Shown: positions 25,300 through 34,891, counted from the first letter of the stretch. The stretch: DNA of 64,000 nt from Candidatus Rifleibacteriota bacterium (GCA_024710355.1 JANJUX010000016.1:248001-312000), one strand, 5' to 3'. Notes: generated by a model from the letters alone, not told the origin. Numbers and translations are program-made.

Positions 25300-28200
25300 T
25301 CACGGTTCAGGAAAGAATCTTCGAACAAAGCCACTTTCGGTTACTGCATAAACAGTCGCCCAGGCATCAGATGACAACGCAGACAAACTTTCACCAAGGT
25401 AAATCTCGGTAATAAAACCGCCGGCCAGCCTTTCAGCCTGTTCAGAAGCAAATTTCTGAACTCTGAAATTACCTGAATCGGCGACAAAAACATGCCCTTC
25501 AGAATCGACAGCAACGTCGACCGGGGTATCGAAACCGCCGTCTGAATCACTGACAGCGCCGGTCTTCTGAGATCCGGGATCAAGCCAGAAAGACTGCGCC
25601 CCCGCATCGTAACTGCCCCACCAACCAATTAGAACACCCTCAGCCGAATATTTTTTTATTCTGTGATTACCGGTGTCTGCGATGTACAATTCACCGTTCC
25701 GCGAACAGGCTATCCCCGAAGGGTTCTTGAAGTGGTCGTCTGAAGCACCATTACTGCCCCACCCTTTTACGAACTGCCCGGAAACGGTAAATTTCTGTAT
25801 ACGATGCAGATCGCGATCGACCACGTAAAGGTGGCGGGAATCGGGAGAAACTGCCAGCGCCACCGGCCGCACGAACTGCCCCCCGCCGGTACCATAAACG
25901 CCCCAGTGACCACTGAAACTGCCTTCTGGCGAAATTATCTGAATTCGCGCATTTCCGGTATCGGCGACATAGAGATTGCCGTTGCCGTCGAGCGCCAGGC
26001 CTTCGGGCTTATAAAACTGGCTGCTGCCAGCTCCAGAAGAGCCAATAATCTCAATAACACTGCCATCGAGACCAAACACGCTGATCGAGCCGTCATCGGT
26101 ATCAAGGACATAGACGCGCCGGCGCACCGAGTCTACGGCAATTCTTCCCGGGCGGGTATTGAGAAGTGAGGTATCGGGGCGTATCTGTGCAATGAATTCA
26201 CCATTCAGGCCCGACTTCTGTATTCTGGCGTTACTCGAATCGGCAATCAAAACCTGGTCATCAGCAAAACCAACAAACAACGGCTGATTGTACTGACCAC
26301 TGGTGACGCCAGACGCGCCGATGCTCGACACGAAAAGCCCGGTCTGGGCGTCAAAAACCTGCACTCGGTTATTGTTGGTATCTGCCACCAGCAGGCGATT
26401 GGCGCCGGCCAGGCCCACGCCATAAGGGCTTTTGAATGCGCCTGACACATTTGCGGCAAGGCCAGAACCGCCATTCAACCAGCCAGGCGTTGCGACATTG
26501 GGGTCTTTTGAACCAAGCCAGCCTGAAAAAGCCCATACTGTCGGGTTGCTGCCGCTGTCGGGGGTAAATCGCTGAATACGATTGTTACCGGCATCGGCGA
26601 CATAAACCAGAAAATTGCTGTCGACAGCCACACCAGAAGGATATGTCAGCTGCCCGTCACCGTTGCCATCTGTGCCAAAGCTAGTTATAAAAACCGGGTT
26701 CGCGGCAGCAGTGAAAACCTGAACGCGGCTGTTACCAGCGTCAGCAATATACAGCCGGCCGTCCTGATCGAGAATCAGGCCCCTCGGGCCCGAGAACTGT
26801 CCGTCGCCAGCACCCAATGTACCGAATTGCCCGATTCCATTGCCCTGCAGATCAAAAATCTGAACCCTGTGCTTGCCTGACTCAGATACGAAAATGCGCC
26901 CATTCGCTTCATCGAGCGCAATGCCCCATGGTTTATCGAGATTGCCGAATTTGCTCTGGGTTCCGTCGCTGGCAATGCGCCAGACCCAACCATTGTCGTA
27001 ATCCGTGATAAAGACGTTTCCGGCAGAATCCTGGGCCAGTCCGGGAAGCAGAGGTTTAGAATTGACACGCGTGCCGCTCCAGTCAGGGGCAGCCTGGGCG
27101 TAGTCATAATCTGTAAATACGCTAAATTCCTCTTCCAGAGTCACCGACACCCCGCTGATTTCAAGCACGAGCTGACCGCTGGTGGCCTGTTCAGGCACTC
27201 TGACACTCACAGAACTGTCATTCCAGGAAATTACCGGAGCCGTGACGCCATTGAAAGTAACCTTATCGCCGCCAGAACCGTTTCCGAGGTTGCCACCCGA
27301 AATAACCACTTCGCGACCGATCCAGCCGGAATCCTGGTCGGCACCGGTAATACTGGTGACGAAAAATGGTACCGCCGGGGTTCTTACGCCCATAGAACTC
27401 ACAACTACAGGAGCGTTACCGGGAGCGTTTGCCGGAATAACCACCTCGATCAAGTCTTCTTTCCAGGTCTTGAAGGTGGTTGCGACAATTTCGCCAAAGA
27501 GAACGAACCCGGTATTGCTGCCAAAGCCATAACCATCGATCTGCAGAACGGTTCCGGCCGGCCGGCGAACATGTGAGATCGAAGTGATCGCCGAAATTAC
27601 GACGGGCACTCCGTTGCTGTTGATTCCGGCCGCAAAAACCGCAAGATCACCGGGCCTCGTGCCTTCAGGAACTTTGGCCCGGATGAGATTTTCTGACCAG
27701 CCGATGATTTCGAGGGTTTTATCGTCGATTTTCACATGGCCGGTTCCCTGACTCGCCCCGAAACCGGTGCCGGCGATCTCGATCTCGACACCGGCAATGC
27801 CTCTATCAGGGCTGACAGAATCGACCGAGTTAACTTTCACAGCCCTGACAACGAAGGAAATTCCCTGCACTGTCGCAGTCAAATCGCCGCTGCGCGCACC
27901 TGTCGGCACCAGCAGAACGATGCGTGATTCAGACCAGCTTTTTATTGTCGCCGCAACATCTCCTGCAAAAACGAGAGAGCTGGCGGCCTGCGCTTCGCCC
28001 CAGCCTTCGCCGGTGATAACGATCTCCGAACCCTTTGTCACGAGTGAACTTGAAACATCGAATATTCTCGTAACTTTAAAAAAACCGGCGGTTTTTTCGC
28101 GAGCGCGCAAAGACAGGGTAACTACCCCACCAACGGCTTTTTCTGGAATAATAAAGCGAATCAGGCTGTCTGACCAGCTTTGAATGCTGGCCTGAACCCC

Positions 28201-29550
28201 ATTAACCAGAATAGAGCCGGCAGTCTGATCGGTACCAAAATCTCTGCCTGAAAGACCGACAATCGTTCCGGGGGGGCCGTAAGCCGGCGAGAGTGCCAGA
28301 CCCGGGTCTATCACCGCAAAAACACCGGCTGATTTCTCGCCGCCCGGAACTGAAATGACGAGAACCCCTGTAGTAGCTCCAGAAGGGACCGTCGTGACAA
28401 TCTGTGTTTCTGAAGACGAAACGATGTCGGCAAATATGCCATTGAAACTGACCTTAACCTTTGCCGGGTCAGCGCTGAACCCCGAGCCTTTGATCACAAC
28501 CTGCATACCCGGCTCAGCCGAAGACGGGCTTATTGAATCGACTCGAACAGCCGGGTTGCGGTCACCACCAACCGCAAGACCGATCGTTGCGGTGCCGGAA
28601 GCGCCTCTGCTGTCGGTAACACTGACACTGACAGTGGCCAGGCCAGAAATCTGCGGCGCGGTCCAGAAAACAGAGAGGCGGTCAGCAGTCTCTTCAATTG
28701 TGCCAGAAAGAGGCTTCCAGACCGGCTTAAAACTTTCCGGTGCCAGTTCATCCGGGTCAAAAACGGCAATCTGCAGAGCAATTTTTTCGCCGGGGGCAAC
28801 TTTTTGTGGTGCCTGTTTAAAGAACAGCAGCGGCGCAAAATTTGGCTCACTGACGTCAGACAGGGTCACATCGATTCCGGGCATCATGTCCTGTGAATGA
28901 ATGAAGGGCAGTTCAAGGGTCATCTGGCGATAACCATCTGCCTGAACGTTTATTTTTTCGGTAGCGGCAGACTCCGGCATTGGCGGAGTAATAAAAGTGC
29001 CATCAGAGAGAGTTTTAAATCTGATGCCCCAGAGAGACATTCTTGCATTGGCAACCGGTTGATTGAACTGGTTTCGCAGTATCCCGGAAATAGTGTATTT
29101 CCCCTTTTCGAGGGTCAGATCACCGGTCTGCCCAGCCTGAGCGGTTGCTGCAATAAGTATTTCGCCGGATCTGACAAGGTAAAGTTCTCCGGTTGCGGCG
29201 ATATCGTAGCGGCAGACAACGCGGTAAGCCACGCCCGGCGCAAGACCTGAAAATGAAAAATTACCAGACGAATCGGTCAGCTGCATATCGTCAGGGTTAT
29301 TTTCAAGCCAGACCGTGGCTCTCGGGCCAGCTGCGGCCGAAGAGGCCGACATAAGGTTCAGTCGCTGCAGAAGTTCGTCAGGAGCGATTACCCGGCCGGT
29401 GATCATGCTGGTCGCAGCAGGACCTGCAACACCGCCGCCAGAACTACCGCCACCACCGCAACCTGCAAGAAAAGTCAGAAAAAATATCAGAGGCAGCAGA
29501 AGAAAAGCGAGACATAAACCGGGTGCAAGCTTTCTTCCGTGTTTTCTCAT
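25300..29550 (-). CDS. Giant lipoprotein with TIG/IPT domains and NHL beta-propeller repeats
   Basis: A 1416-residue protein with a signal peptide and lipobox LAGC (Cys near residue 31), so it is probably anchored in a membrane and faces outward or the periplasm. In order: a Gly/Ser spacer; a region like carboxypeptidase regulatory domains (about 50-235, KYTISGILRNQFNQPVANAR); an Ig-like domain (about 235-330); six TIG/IPT domains (about 333-830), each with a repeating SWS...I...VP pattern; then about ten NHL repeats to the end (for example LYIADAGNSRVQVF), expected to form one or two beta-propellers. These domains bind proteins or glycans in other systems. It overlaps the upstream family gene by 4 bases (ATGA) and closes the secretin operon. 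Confidence 0.82.
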   Translation of the reverse strand: MRKHGRKLAPGLCLAFLLLPLIFFLTFLAGCGGGGSSGGGVAGPAATSMITGRVIAPDELLQRLNLMSASSAAAGPRATVWLENNPDDMQLTDSSGNFSFSGLAPGVAYRVVCRYDIAATGELYLVRSGEILIAATAQAGQTGDLTLEKGKYTISGILRNQFNQPVANARMSLWGIRFKTLSDGTFITPPMPESAATEKINVQADGYRQMTLELPFIHSQDMMPGIDVTLSDVSEPNFAPLLFFKQAPQKVAPGEKIALQIAVFDPDELAPESFKPVWKPLSGTIEETADRLSVFWTAPQISGLATVSVSVTDSRGASGTATIGLAVGGDRNPAVRVDSISPSSAEPGMQVVIKGSGFSADPAKVKVSFNGIFADIVSSSETQIVTTVPSGATTGVLVISVPGGEKSAGVFAVIDPGLALSPAYGPPGTIVGLSGRDFGTDQTAGSILVNGVQASIQSWSDSLIRFIIPEKAVGGVVTLSLRAREKTAGFFKVTRIFDVSSSLVTKGSEIVITGEGWGEAQAASSLVFAGDVAATIKSWSESRIVLLVPTGARSGDLTATVQGISFVVRAVKVNSVDSVSPDRGIAGVEIEIAGTGFGASQGTGHVKIDDKTLEIIGWSENLIRAKVPEGTRPGDLAVFAAGINSNGVPVVISAITSISHVRRPAGTVLQIDGYGFGSNTGFVLFGEIVATTFKTWKEDLIEVVIPANAPGNAPVVVSSMGVRTPAVPFFVTSITGADQDSGWIGREVVISGGNLGNGSGGDKVTFNGVTAPVISWNDSSVSVRVPEQATSGQLVLEISGVSVTLEEEFSVFTDYDYAQAAPDWSGTRVNSKPLLPGLAQDSAGNVFITDYDNGWVWRIASDGTQSKFGNLDKPWGIALDEANGRIFVSESGKHRVQIFDLQGNGIGQFGTLGAGDGQFSGPRGLILDQDGRLYIADAGNSRVQVFTAAANPVFITSFGTDGNGDGQLTYPSGVAVDSNFLVYVADAGNNRIQRFTPDSGSNPTVWAFSGWLGSKDPNVATPGWLNGGSGLAANVSGAFKSPYGVGLAGANRLLVADTNNNRVQVFDAQTGLFVSSIGASGVTSGQYNQPLFVGFADDQVLIADSSNARIQKSGLNGEFIAQIRPDTSLLNTRPGRIAVDSVRRRVYVLDTDDGSISVFGLDGSVIEIIGSSGAGSSQFYKPEGLALDGNGNLYVADTGNARIQIISPEGSFSGHWGVYGTGGGQFVRPVALAVSPDSRHLYVVDRDLHRIQKFTVSGQFVKGWGSNGASDDHFKNPSGIACSRNGELYIADTGNHRIKKYSAEGVLIGWWGSYDAGAQSFWLDPGSQKTGAVSDSDGGFDTPVDVAVDSEGHVFVADSGNFRVQKFASEQAERLAGGFITEIYLGESLSALSSDAWATVYAVTESGFVRRFFPEP

Positions 29551-31070
29551 TTTCCAGACCAGTCCTTGTCGACAAAAAAGGCAGAGAGAGCGAAAAGCTC
29601 TTTTCGCAGATTTTTGCCGTTTTTAGCCCATGCCACCTTCTTTTCCTGTTTTCCGTCGGAAACGATAAAGAAAACCTCGGCGGCAAGCACAGATTCGTCA
29701 GGAGAAGCCTGCCTGATCAACCACATGCTTGTGGATGGAGGCGTCATTTTGCCATTACTGAACTCAGGCTCGATAACTCTGCCAGATTTCCAGTCGCCGT
29801 CTGTCAGGGCGACATCGATGCGTTTCAGGCCGGGCTGGCTTTCGGGTGCCCAGGTCAGCATCCCGGTCTCGAATTCAAGAATGTCGGCAATATCAAGAGG
29901 GTCACTGATCGGCGTATCACCTTCAACCATATCGCAGAAAGTCTCAGAAACGAGCTTTTCGCCACGAAAAGTGTCGATGGTCTGTCGGATGGAAAATTTG
30001 ACCTTTTGCAGTTCTTCCGGCGACAGTCTGGCCAGATTTCCCAGTGGGAAGATGCCGTACACGAGCGGTGCGCCGTTAGCGTCGCGCCAGCCAACGGAAG
30101 CAGGCATCCAGCTGAACTCCTGCCGCTGATATTTTTTGCCGTCGTGAACGAGAGAGACTTCCAGCACAATTTTATCAACTGATACCCCGGCCGGAAAAGT
30201 CAGTATCGGAAGGGTGAGGTAGGCGTTCTGCCATCTTTCGGCCGTTTCGACAAAAATGCATTTATCCTGTACCGCTTTTGAGTAGCGCGAGAAGCCGACA
30301 AAACCTTCGCCAGCTTTTTCCCAGCCGACGCTGGCCGCCGCTTCCTTTTCCATGGTCGAGAAATCGCGGGTTCCGGGCAGGTTTCTGTCAGGCGAGCTGC
30401 CACCGTTCTGAGCGGAAGAATCTCTGGGGTCGGCGCTGGCGGCGGCGGGTTTGCCGGTAAGTACCGGGTCGAGGTAACGGTAATTGTAGAACAGGGTGTA
30501 TTTTGCGCCGGTATTACCGCGCAGGAGAGCATCGAGCAGGTCGGTATCGAGGCTGCCCAGAACGGTCGAGAATGCCACATTCTGCGAAGAGCGCTGCCCG
30601 GAGTTGCCGACCAGCGGTTCTGACTTCATTTCGACTTCTTTGCCGTCAGGTTTCTGCAAAACCAGCTTCAACGCCGAGAAAGGCACGGGCGAAAGCACCG
30701 GGGGCCTTTTCCCTGACGAAGGCAGCTTTTTTTTCAACTCTTCCATTACGTCTGCAGCGGCACCCAGCGACAGATGCATGCGAAAATGCGCGCCTTCGAC
30801 CAGCTTCTGCGGGTTCTTGATGTCTTTTTTCTGAAAGCGGATGAGGGAAATCTCCGGTATCTGCTGGCTCATGGCGTTGCGCATCAGAACCGTCGGTTTT
30901 GTCTGGCCGCAATACCAGAGGTTCTCTTCGGCAGCGCTCTGAAACAGGTCGAAATACTGCTTTTTACCCTCGACAGAGACGCGTATGTTTTTTATTACCT
31001 TTGGTTCAGAGTGGGCGAACGCCGCGACCAGAACCATACCAAAGGCCAGTGCAGATGAGAGTTTTTTCAT
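29547..31070 (-). CDS. Secreted protein of unrecognised six-member family, divergent copy 6
   Basis: A 507-residue exported protein (signal peptide about 1-22, ending FAHSE). It is shorter than the others but keeps several of their blocks in order: LWYCGQTKP near 52-60 in place of FYYVPNRP, PVLSPVPFSALKLVLQKPDG near 123-142, FVGFSRYSKAVQDKCIF near 259-275 in place of GIGNYDKEVQEKCIT, ERWQNAYLTLPI near 279-290, and a tail VAWAKNGKNLRKE with FFVDKDW. The central helical part is replaced by a short Ser/Asp/Gly linker. It overlaps both the secretin gene upstream and the NHL gene downstream by 4 bases, so it is made along with a secretin and is the main link between that operon and the family cluster. 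Confidence 0.7.
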   Translation of the reverse strand: MKKLSSALAFGMVLVAAFAHSEPKVIKNIRVSVEGKKQYFDLFQSAAEENLWYCGQTKPTVLMRNAMSQQIPEISLIRFQKKDIKNPQKLVEGAHFRMHLSLGAAADVMEELKKKLPSSGKRPPVLSPVPFSALKLVLQKPDGKEVEMKSEPLVGNSGQRSSQNVAFSTVLGSLDTDLLDALLRGNTGAKYTLFYNYRYLDPVLTGKPAAASADPRDSSAQNGGSSPDRNLPGTRDFSTMEKEAAASVGWEKAGEGFVGFSRYSKAVQDKCIFVETAERWQNAYLTLPILTFPAGVSVDKIVLEVSLVHDGKKYQRQEFSWMPASVGWRDANGAPLVYGIFPLGNLARLSPEELQKVKFSIRQTIDTFRGEKLVSETFCDMVEGDTPISDPLDIADILEFETGMLTWAPESQPGLKRIDVALTDGDWKSGRVIEPEFSNGKMTPPSTSMWLIRQASPDESVLAAEVFFIVSDGKQEKKVAWAKNGKNLRKELFALSAFFVDKDWSGK

Positions 31071-33007
31071 TCCCGGGTTCCGATCAGCTCCAGGTCGAGA
31101 TAAGCATCGGTTTTGCTCTTGTCGCAGCCAAGAAAGACAACAATGTTATTGATGCCAGCGCTGAGAATACTGCTTGAGAAATCAACGGTGCGATTCCAGT
31201 ATTCAAAATCATGGCCGTCTTTAAGCTTCATTGCCGGGTCCTGGTCAACCAGCCGACCATTGATATAGACAACAGCAGCATTGTTGCTGGCAACATTGAG
31301 ACGCAGAGTTTTGAATTTTGCCGGGTCTTCGATACTGAATTCCTTCGCCATAATGAATCCTTCAGAGGGTTCGAGCTCGGTATTCAGGCGCGGCGGTTTC
31401 AATCGCTTCGACTGGCCAAAGCCGAACGGCATGTGCCCGGTGCGGCGCAGATTAAGGGTTTCGGGTTTGATCTCAGCCGGAATGTTCCAGACAAGATCTT
31501 CGATATCCTTGCGGTCGAAATCATAAAACCAGTTGCGCGAGGCCCGTTCAAGGAGATATTCCTGATTGTTTTCCAGCTGCTGGCGCTTGAGTCTGCGGTT
31601 TTCAATGAGGTCGTTGACCTTTTCCTTGAATGATACTTTTTCGATCTTCTCTTTCAGCGCAACTTTACCGTCTTCAACGGTGTCGAGAACCTTGGGAGTT
31701 ATGAATATGAGCAGCTCCACCTTTTCTTTGTTGTTCTGCTTCTTACGAAAAGCCTTGCCCACCATCGGCAGATCACCAAGCAGCGGAATCTTGTTCTCGG
31801 TTTTGGTAACACGTTCTTCGATAAAACCGCCCAGAATAAGGGTTTCTCCGTCAGCAAGAGACACATTGGTCTTTACCTCACGGTTCGACATGTTTGCGGT
31901 ACCTTCTTTGGCGTCGTAGCTCTGCAGGGCGTTGATCGTCTGAAAAACTTCCATGTCGATCTGGTTGCCGCGGTTGATGTGCGGAGTAACCGTCAGTTCG
32001 ATGCCGACATCCTTGATATCAAAGGATTTGATCGGGCCGGCATCTGAAGGTCTTATGCTTTCAATGATCGGCACCTTGTTGCCTATTTTGAAAGTGGCTT
32101 CTCGGTGGTTGGCAGCCACGATGTGGGGCGAAGATATGACATTGGCTTTTTTATTGTCTTTCCAGGCATTGAGAAAGAGTTTCATGCGGTTCGGCGTGGT
32201 GACGAACACCTTGAGCCGGTCGCTTTTCGAGAGCGGATCAGCTTCGCCGATAGTACCGTGATCCACCCCGATGGTACCGAGGGTATTTTTGATGTTAAAA
32301 GGTTCTTTGACAATATTCATCAATTCAAAGTCAAAGAGATCTTCGTTTGAAACCGTGATCTCAACGACCAGAACTTCGATCAGCACCTGGCCACTTCTGA
32401 AATCGAGACTTTTTACCGTATCGATGATCTCTTCAACTACCGGGTTGGCAGCATCTTTCGCTTTGATAATGATAGAGTTGGTCACAGGATTCTCGCCCAG
32501 TTTGATATCTCCGGAACTTACCTCTTCGTCGAAAAGTTCCTTAACCGTTGCAATAATGTCATTTGAGCGGGTGTACATAAGATACCAGGTGGTGATATTG
32601 CCGCTTTTACTTTTTGAATAACGGGTAGAGATAAGGTAATCAGGGTTGTAGTCATCAGGAAGTGAGGAGTCAGGAGTAGACAGCCCTGACACGCCCTGGC
32701 TCTGAGTTTCATTGGCCTTGTCAGAATTTTCAGTCGCGGCGTTTTTAACTGATCTTTTTTTAGAGGCATCATTCTTTTCTGACTTTTTGTCGTCTGTCTT
32801 CTTTTCGTCAACATCGGCCGTTTCAGCGGTTTCAGACTTTTCGTTCGATTCCACCGTAATGTCTTTTTCTTCGGAGTCAGTCGATTGTTCGACAACCGCT
32901 TCTTCGCTCTGTTCGGTTTCTTCACCTTTTACAGGTGCAGCGATCATAAATGCCAGCAGAGCCAGCATCACAATCAGACCGGAAATAAATATTTTATGAA
33001 TTCTCAT
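31067..33007 (-). CDS. Secretin (type II/III family) with extra C-terminal beta-sandwich
   Basis: A 646-residue protein with a signal peptide (about 1-27) and then a very acidic, Glu/Lys/Ser-rich stretch of about 90 residues. Next is a short periplasmic secretin N-type domain (about 135-215, with SIIIKAKDAANPVVEEII) and a complete secretin domain (about 215-445, QVLIEVLVVEIT ... VSLADGETLILGGFIEE ... KIPLLGDLPMVGKAF ... VELLIFITPKVL). Secretins form outer-membrane channels. After it, a helical linker leads to about 120 residues ending GINNIVVFLGCDKSKTDAYL, which resemble the galactose-binding-like sandwiches of carbohydrate-active proteins; this is unusual for a secretin. No ATPase or platform gene is adjacent, so the usual T2SS/T4P partners are not encoded here. 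Confidence 0.85.
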   Translation of the reverse strand: MRIHKIFISGLIVMLALLAFMIAAPVKGEETEQSEEAVVEQSTDSEEKDITVESNEKSETAETADVDEKKTDDKKSEKNDASKKRSVKNAATENSDKANETQSQGVSGLSTPDSSLPDDYNPDYLISTRYSKSKSGNITTWYLMYTRSNDIIATVKELFDEEVSSGDIKLGENPVTNSIIIKAKDAANPVVEEIIDTVKSLDFRSGQVLIEVLVVEITVSNEDLFDFELMNIVKEPFNIKNTLGTIGVDHGTIGEADPLSKSDRLKVFVTTPNRMKLFLNAWKDNKKANVISSPHIVAANHREATFKIGNKVPIIESIRPSDAGPIKSFDIKDVGIELTVTPHINRGNQIDMEVFQTINALQSYDAKEGTANMSNREVKTNVSLADGETLILGGFIEERVTKTENKIPLLGDLPMVGKAFRKKQNNKEKVELLIFITPKVLDTVEDGKVALKEKIEKVSFKEKVNDLIENRRLKRQQLENNQEYLLERASRNWFYDFDRKDIEDLVWNIPAEIKPETLNLRRTGHMPFGFGQSKRLKPPRLNTELEPSEGFIMAKEFSIEDPAKFKTLRLNVASNNAAVVYINGRLVDQDPAMKLKDGHDFEYWNRTVDFSSSILSAGINNIVVFLGCDKSKTDAYLDLELIGTRE

Positions 33008-33033
33008 TTTTGCTGCCTTTCAGATTCAATCTC

Positions 33034-33435
33034 TCAAAAAGCCGTAACAGCGATATTAACCTTGGCAATTGCGCCGTTACAGGTTGCCGTCACTTCATCC
33101 TGATAACCGTGAATATCACCGGCCGTATAGGCTACAACAGCTTTTCCACCAGAGGTTTTCACTGGATTATCTGAAAAAGAACCTTTCAGAGAGCTGCCAA
33201 AAAACACATCAACCCCATCCCGAACAGGCGCACCATCAGGCTCATAGATTACCGCGGTAATGGTTGTGGTTGCCCCGACCATAAGGTCTTCGTCACTCGC
33301 GGCAATCTGAATGTTATAACCCGGCCCCGTAGAAAGCGGGCTGGCAACCGGACCGCTCGAACCCGAATCACATGCCGGCAGAACCACGAGCGTCACGAGA
33401 AGCAGCGAAAACAAAAACAATTTCATTCTGTTCAT
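33034..33435 (-). CDS. Small lipoprotein with one Ig-like (Big) domain
   Basis: The 133-residue product has a signal peptide with lipobox LPAC (Cys at about 21) and one beta-sandwich domain, IQIAASDEDLMVGATTTITA onward, of the bacterial Ig-like type that recurs four times in the protein encoded upstream. I place the start at ATG 33435, with AGGAG seven bases upstream; the frame runs on to 33498 but would overlap the previous gene. It lies between the larger Ig-like lipoprotein and the secretin and may be its companion or a pilotin-like helper; the latter is speculation. Confidence 0.7.
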   Translation of the reverse strand: MNRMKLFLFSLLLVTLVVLPACDSGSSGPVASPLSTGPGYNIQIAASDEDLMVGATTTITAVIYEPDGAPVRDGVDVFFGSSLKGSFSDNPVKTSGGKAVVAYTAGDIHGYQDEVTATCNGAIAKVNIAVTAF

Positions 33436-33457
33436 TTCATTTCTCCTGAAAAGCCGC

Positions 33458-34738
33458 TCATGGGCCAACCACAGTGATCTGAGCACTGCCTGTAGCACCG
33501 GTCGTCAACGCATGAATTTTCGATACACCGGCCGTAGTGCTGGCAACAAAGTCAAAAAAGAAATAGCCGTCATCATTGGTTCTGCCCTCTTCGGGCGAGC
33601 AGTCACAGTCTAGTTCAGCGCTCAGGTAAACCGGCGCGTTATCGATCGGACGCGAAAAAGTGTCGGTTACCAGAACCGAAACCGGAACCCGCTCTTTGAT
33701 TTTAACCGTGCTCATCGAAGGCGATACCTTCATGACAATTTCAGGCTTCTCGATTGAAAGAATGGTTGAGGCAGTAGCCTCACCACATCTTGCTGACAAA
33801 GTGGCGCTGCCAATTTCATTTCCGGCCGTGAATTCAGTAATGAACACGCCATCAACCGGTTTGCCACTTGCAGGATTGAAACCACCTGCAAGAGAAGGGC
33901 TGAGCATAAAAATTTCCGACGAGGAAGGGGAACCATTTTCGTCTTTGGCGATGACAATTACAGAAGCAGTCTGCCCAGGAAAAATTGATTCAGGGCTGAC
34001 TGACATCGAGAGAACCGGGTTCGGCATCTTTTCTTTTACTACAGAAAGGCTCTTGCTTGCACTTGCATTGTTCACCATTGCAGTAAGAGTACCGACTCCG
34101 GCAGTATCACTGTCAGGCTTGAAGGTGGTAGAAAACCAGCCGTTCTCAACTTTACCTGAATCAGAGCCAAAATCACCTTTAAGGGTTGAAGATAGTCTTA
34201 CCTCAACTTCATTAGATGGAACACCGTTTTCTGAAACACCAATCGCAACGGTTACCATGCTGCCGACCTGAACAGTATCGGCACTGGTTACGATCTGAAT
34301 TGTCGGGTTAACCGCCACCGGGTTTTGCACCAGCAAAGGCTTTGAAAAAGATTTTGCGCTGGTCATAACGATTATCGACTCAGTTCCGGGCTGGGTGCCA
34401 GCAGTGAAGGTTGTGGAAACCCAGCCATTGGAAGTCTCAGCCGTCTTGTCATCAAAGGTGCCACCGAGCTGTGACGCAAAAGCAATTTTAATATCGTTTG
34501 CCGGGTGCCCGTAGCCATCTTTGACAAAAACCGAAAGGGCGATTGCCTGACCGGGCCTGACCGAGACAGAAGAGGGTCTGATGTCGACCTGAAGATTGCC
34601 GGCAATATCAGGGTCGGCCGTCAAACCTAGCCAGGAGCTCGAAATGGCATCGCCTGAACCACCGCCGCCGCCACAGCCAACGAACAGAAACGCAAGCATC
34701 AGCAGCAGGCAAACTGCGGGAAGAATACACTTCTTCAT
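33458..34738 (-). CDS. Lipoprotein with four Ig-like (Big-1 type) domains
   Basis: Starts with MKKCILPAVC and a lipobox FVGC, followed by a run of Gly, as in other lipoproteins of this window. Four repeats of about 90 residues follow (about 45-140, 145-235, 240-325, 330-420). Each has the pattern SVRPGQxxxLSVxVxDxxGxP ... F ... NGWxSTTFxAG found in invasin-type Big-1 domains, which form rod-like adhesin stalks. It is the first gene of the secretin operon, with a strong promoter 125 bases upstream. A role in binding or in building a surface structure is likely but not shown. Confidence 0.8.
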   Translation of the reverse strand: MKKCILPAVCLLLMLAFLFVGCGGGGGSGDAISSSWLGLTADPDIAGNLQVDIRPSSVSVRPGQAIALSVFVKDGYGHPANDIKIAFASQLGGTFDDKTAETSNGWVSTTFTAGTQPGTESIIVMTSAKSFSKPLLVQNPVAVNPTIQIVTSADTVQVGSMVTVAIGVSENGVPSNEVEVRLSSTLKGDFGSDSGKVENGWFSTTFKPDSDTAGVGTLTAMVNNASASKSLSVVKEKMPNPVLSMSVSPESIFPGQTASVIVIAKDENGSPSSSEIFMLSPSLAGGFNPASGKPVDGVFITEFTAGNEIGSATLSARCGEATASTILSIEKPEIVMKVSPSMSTVKIKERVPVSVLVTDTFSRPIDNAPVYLSAELDCDCSPEEGRTNDDGYFFFDFVASTTAGVSKIHALTTGATGSAQITVVGP

Positions 34739-34862
34739 GAAACCTCCGTTATGGCAGACGCCTCAAAAAAACTGCCGGAAGCATTGAATATAAAGCTTTC
34801 TACAGGGCTTCCCTCGTCTCTCATCTTCGACCTGCGCAATGTACACAAAGTCTGAGGCGCTA

Positions 34863-34891
34863 ATTATACTTTAGAAAGACCCAAAAATCAA
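34863..34891 (-). promoter_or_regulatory. Strong promoter for the secretin operon
   Basis: On the - strand TTGATT (34891-34886), a 17-base spacer and a perfect TATAAT (34868-34863) stand ahead of the five-gene operon 34738-25300. The leader that follows is about 118 bases; its ends can pair over 7 bases (34759-34765 with 34853-34859), so it may be folded. Confidence 0.75.
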
